A stretch of DNA of 64,000 bases from Bacteroidia bacterium (GTDB taxonomy: Bacteria; Bacteroidota; Bacteroidia; Bacteroidales; Paludibacteraceae). The stretch covers positions 50,297 through 114,296 of the forward strand of contig SAAO01000009.1 of assembly GCA_009929375.1 (NCBI GenBank), read 5' to 3'. This document shows, piece by piece, positions 61,307 through 64,000 of the stretch. Both the position numbers and the translations under genes were made by a program. How positions within the stretch are numbered: the stretch's first letter is position 1; each line of letters opens with the position of its first letter. The notes below the pieces were generated by a model. That model was not told the origin of the DNA. It made no database searches and was given only the letters and a program-made list of their open reading frames with translations.

Positions 61307-61353
61307 AGATTTCGGAATGATTTTTTGTAAAATCGTTCCGAAATCTTTTTTTT
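61307..61353 (+). terminator. Terminator after the S41 peptidase gene
   Basis: AGATTTCGGAATGATTTT (61307-61324) with AAAATCGTTCCGAAATCT (61329-61346), one wobble, loop TTGT, then eight or more T. An 18-bp stem. Confidence 0.93.
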
Positions 61354-61369
61354 GAGTGAATAATATTTC

Positions 61370-61377
61370 TAATTTTG
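61370..61377 (+). promoter_or_regulatory. Candidate -7 element for the XRE-cupin gene
   Basis: TAATTTTG, 62 nt before the ATG. The nearest upstream TTTG (61351-61354) is only 15 nt away, so the -33 box is uncertain. Confidence 0.5.
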
Positions 61378-61439
61378 CACGACGTTATCCAAATTTTTAA
61401 AACTAATCCCGGCGTTCGGGATTCTCAAATTATTGACAT

Positions 61440-62012
61440 ATGAAGCAAAATATTGTGGGTGAAAAAATCCGCTCTGTGATGACTGCCAGAAACATTTCGA
61501 TGGCAGAACTTTCGGATCGTACAGGGCTAAGTGATACGCAAATTAATTTCATTCTCGAAAGTGAAGTTGTTCCTTCGCTTGCTCCGCTGATTAAAATTGC
61601 CCGCGGACTTGGTGTTCGTCTCGGAACTTTTCTTGATGATAGTGAACAAATGGGTCCGGTAGTGCATCGCAGCACCGAATCGCAAATACCTGCTTCTTTT
61701 TCGAGTCAGCTCTCCAATGCTAATTCACATCTCGACTTTTTTGCGCTCGCCGGAAACAAAGCCGGTCGCCATATGGAGCCTTTCATCATCGATATTAAAC
61801 CTGCATTAACTCAGGAACCCGTTCTTTCGTCGCACGAAGGCGAAGAATTTATTTATGTGCTAAGCGGAAAAATTAAAGTGAATTATGGCCGCGAAGAACA
61901 AATTCTTTCTCAGGGAGATAGCATTTATTATGATTCTATAGTGGAACACCTTGTGAGTGCTGCCGACGATCAGGCTGCTAAAATTCTCGCTGTAGTATAT
62001 ACACCCTTGTGA
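61440..62012 (+). CDS. XRE-family regulator with C-terminal cupin domain
   Basis: 190 residues. An XRE helix-turn-helix occupies about 7-62 ([20 protein letters not shown]) and a cupin domain about 110-188 ([20 protein letters not shown], where His/Glu residues could bind metal or a small ligand; [12 protein letters not shown]). Such one-component regulators usually respond to a small metabolite and control neighbouring genes. It lies 16 nt before an acyl-CoA synthetase gene and the two are likely co-transcribed, so acyl or carboxylate metabolism is the probable target. Confidence 0.92.
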   Translation: MKQNIVGEKIRSVMTARNISMAELSDRTGLSDTQINFILESEVVPSLAPLIKIARGLGVRLGTFLDDSEQMGPVVHRSTESQIPASFSSQLSNANSHLDFFALAGNKAGRHMEPFIIDIKPALTQEPVLSSHEGEEFIYVLSGKIKVNYGREEQILSQGDSIYYDSIVEHLVSAADDQAAKILAVVYTPL

Positions 62013-62028
62013 TAAGAGACTAACATTT

Positions 62029-63678
62029 ATGCAATTATCAGACAAAACCATAGGAGAGTGGCTCGAATACTGGGCTGCCGAAACTCCCGACAAAGAATAT
62101 ATAGTGTATTCCGACAGAGATTTGCGGTTTACATGGAAAGAATTTAATGCCCGTGTCGACAATATGTCCAAAGGTTTGTTGGCCATTGGAGTTGGCAAAG
62201 GTGTACATGTGGGTATCTGGGCGCAAAATGTGCCCGACTGGCTTACTTTTCTTTTTGCCTGTGCCAGAATTGGTGCAGTAGCTGTTACCGTAAACACCAA
62301 CTACAAGGCGCACGAACTTGCTTTTGTAATTGAAAATTCGGACATGCACACGCTTTGTATGACCGATGGTGTTCCCGGAAACGATTATCTTAACACGATT
62401 AACCAGCTTTTGCCTGAGTTGAAAACCACACAACGTGGTAAACTCAAATCAGACCGTTTTCCCGAACTGAAAAACGTGATTTATATTGGTCATGAAAAAC
62501 ACAGGGGAATGTATAATACGGCTGAAATGCTGCTGCTCGGACAAAATAAATCTGACGAGGAACTGAATGCTGTAAAATCGACCATCAATTGTCACGATGT
62601 GGTGAATATGCAATACACTTCGGGAACCACAGGTTTTCCGAAGGGAGTTATGCTTTCGCACCATAATATAGCCAACAACGGATATCTTACCGGCGAACAT
62701 ATGAAGTTTACCTCTGATGATAAACTTTGCATCTGTGTTCCACTTTTCCATTGTTTTGGGGTGGTATTGGCTGTTATGAACTGCCTTACTCACGGAAGCA
62801 CGCAGGTGATGGTGGAACGTTTCGATCCGCTTGTGACGCTGGCTTCCATTCATAAGGAACGTTGTACTGCCGTTTATGGCGTGCCCACAATGTTTATTGC
62901 TGAACTCAATCATCCGATGTTTAATCTTTTCGATATGAGTTCGTTGCGTACAGGAATTATGGCCGGAGCGCTTTGTCCTATTGAACTGATGCGTCAGGTG
63001 AACGAGAAAATGTTTATGACCATTACCAGCGTGTACGGACTTACCGAAACTTCGCCGGGAATGACGCAAACGCGCATCGAAGATTCTTTTGAGATTCGTT
63101 GTACCACTGTGGGACGTGATTATGAATTTACCGAAGTAGCTATTATCGATCCGGCAACCGGTGAACATTTACCTGACGGTGTGCAGGGCGAAGTTTGTTG
63201 TCGCGGTTACAATGTAATGAAGGGTTATTACAAAAATCCTGAAGCCACAGCACAGGTTATAGATAAAAATGGATATTTGCATTCCGGTGACCTTGGCGTG
63301 CGCGATCCGGACGGAAATTACCGCATTACAGGCCGTATTAAGGATATGATTATTCGTGGAGGAGAAAATATTTCACCCCGCGAAATTGAAGAATTCCTTT
63401 ATCACATGCCGGGCGTAAAGGATGCTCAGGTCATCGCTGTAACTTCGCCACGTTATGGAGAGGATGTGGGTGTATTTATTATTCCGCACGATGGTGCTGA
63501 AATTACAGCCGAAGATGTACGCGATTTTTGCAAGGATAAAATTGCCCGTTACAAAATTCCACGTTATATTTTCTTTGTCAGCGAATATCCGCTCACCGGT
63601 AGCGGTAAAATTCAGAAATTCAAACTACGTGAAATGGCCATTGAACTTTGCCAAAAAGAAGGCATTCAGATTGTGTAA
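62029..63678 (+). CDS. AMP-forming acyl-CoA synthetase (ANL superfamily)
   Basis: 549 residues, typical for the family, no signal peptide. The phosphate-binding motif [12 protein letters not shown] is near 197-208, YGLTETSPG near 340, the hinge [16 protein letters not shown] near 440-455, and the catalytic Lys region [11 protein letters not shown] at the C-terminus. It activates a carboxylate with ATP to an acyl-AMP and then to acyl-CoA. Sequence looks like medium- or long-chain fatty-acid/acyl ligases; chain length cannot be judged. It is paired with the XRE-cupin regulator. Confidence 0.93.
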   Translation: MQLSDKTIGEWLEYWAAETPDKEYIVYSDRDLRFTWKEFNARVDNMSKGLLAIGVGKGVHVGIWAQNVPDWLTFLFACARIGAVAVTVNTNYKAHELAFVIENSDMHTLCMTDGVPGNDYLNTINQLLPELKTTQRGKLKSDRFPELKNVIYIGHEKHRGMYNTAEMLLLGQNKSDEELNAVKSTINCHDVVNMQYTSGTTGFPKGVMLSHHNIANNGYLTGEHMKFTSDDKLCICVPLFHCFGVVLAVMNCLTHGSTQVMVERFDPLVTLASIHKERCTAVYGVPTMFIAELNHPMFNLFDMSSLRTGIMAGALCPIELMRQVNEKMFMTITSVYGLTETSPGMTQTRIEDSFEIRCTTVGRDYEFTEVAIIDPATGEHLPDGVQGEVCCRGYNVMKGYYKNPEATAQVIDKNGYLHSGDLGVRDPDGNYRITGRIKDMIIRGGENISPREIEEFLYHMPGVKDAQVIAVTSPRYGEDVGVFIIPHDGAEITAEDVRDFCKDKIARYKIPRYIFFVSEYPLTGSGKIQKFKLREMAIELCQKEGIQIV

Positions 63679-63706
63679 AATATACTGATCACGCAGGTGT
63701 AAATAA

Positions 63707-63759
63707 AAAGAGCGAAAAACAGGTTTGTTGTAAAACGACTGTTTTTCGCTCTTTGTTTT
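63707..63759 (+). terminator. Terminator after the acyl-CoA synthetase gene
   Basis: AAAGAGCGAAAAACAG (63707-63722) and CTGTTTTTCGCTCTTT (63739-63754) are a perfect 16-bp match with a 16-nt loop, followed by GTTTTT. It may also serve the convergent gene at the right edge. Confidence 0.9.
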
Positions 63760-63764
63760 TGCCT

Positions 63765-64000
63765 TTATTTTCTCAAAATCTTTTCCATATTCTTCCCTTT
63801 TGCAAGTTCGTCCACAAGCTTGTCGAGGTAACGGATTTTTTGCATCAGCTTGTCTTCAATTTCTTCTACCCGATATCCGCAAATAAGTCCGGTGATTTTA
63901 GATAGTCGACCCTTAAAAAGTCCATAAACATAAGATTATCAGTAAAATAAATCTTAAAAGTATTGTGTACATCTGCAAGTTTTAGTATATTTGATGCATA
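63765..64000 (-). pseudogene. 3' end of a gene at the window edge, possibly frameshifted
   Basis: Two minus-strand frames look coding here. One enters from the right edge and is open to a stop at 63866-63868 (residues include [20 protein letters not shown]). The other is open from 63935 to a stop at 63765-63767 but has no usable start; it reads [20 protein letters not shown] and ends [13 protein letters not shown], with strongly coding-like codons. The frames overlap at 63869-63935, so one insertion or deletion would join them. I do not recognise the family. Confidence 0.45.

Overview
The window looks like a chromosomal segment of a Bacteroidota bacterium, most likely an anaerobic Bacteroidales. 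Supporting signs are Por/type IX secretion (T9SS) C-terminal sorting domains, Bacteroidota-only families (DUF4837, DUF4403, DUF3472, PorT-like barrel), promoters of the TTTG/N19-20/TAnnTTTG type, weak Shine-Dalgarno signals, an anaerobic sulfatase-type radical SAM maturase and a small 2[4Fe-4S] ferredoxin. Base composition is moderate. There is no rRNA, CRISPR array, phage or recognisable transposase. I cannot name the species.

Layout. 1-2380 is the 3' part of carB. 2381-3744 holds a small RRM RNA-binding protein surrounded by repeat-rich DNA, including a 5 x 42 bp tandem array. 3745-29078 is a large glycan-degradation region: a DUF3472 protein, a GH16 glucanase-like enzyme, then a minus-strand run (GH27 alpha-galactosidase, a multidomain clan GH-D-like enzyme, GH95 and GH29 alpha-L-fucosidases, an MFS sugar permease, a giant GH2 beta-galactosidase), and a secreted CotH-family kinase. 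Six of these enzymes end in T9SS-type domains. No SusC/SusD pair is present. 29166-36588 is a six-gene minus-strand run (pdxA, DUF4837 lipoprotein, Amidase_3-like/golvesin protein, Amidase_2, YqaA-type membrane protein, multipass membrane protein). 36733-44267 is housekeeping: mnmA-like, DUF3127, small membrane protein, gapA, two identical tRNA-Asn genes, a PfkB-type kinase, an EamA exporter, a PlsC-like acyltransferase, a TraB/GumN protein and a 55-aa ferredoxin. 44692-50372 is a second small glycosidase pair (GH2 and GH106 rhamnosidase). 50520-63678 carries two lipoproteins, argS, a PorT-like barrel, a lytic transglycosylase, coaD, a coiled-coil protein, an anSME-type radical SAM enzyme, a CtpA-like protease, an XRE-cupin regulator and an acyl-CoA synthetase. 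The right edge holds the end of a gene that may be frameshifted.

How the genes may work together. The fucosidases, beta- and alpha-galactosidases, GH16 enzyme and hexose/fucose-type permease would fit stepwise trimming of a fucosylated galactose-rich glycan on the cell surface, followed by sugar uptake. The substrate is inferred, not shown.

The most unusual DNA is intergenic: a composite word-like repeat present twice in inverted orientation (about 44404-44570 and 53292-53460), 8-bp-period TGAAA tracts, a 122-bp palindromic element, the 42-bp tandem array, and a structured leader before coaD.
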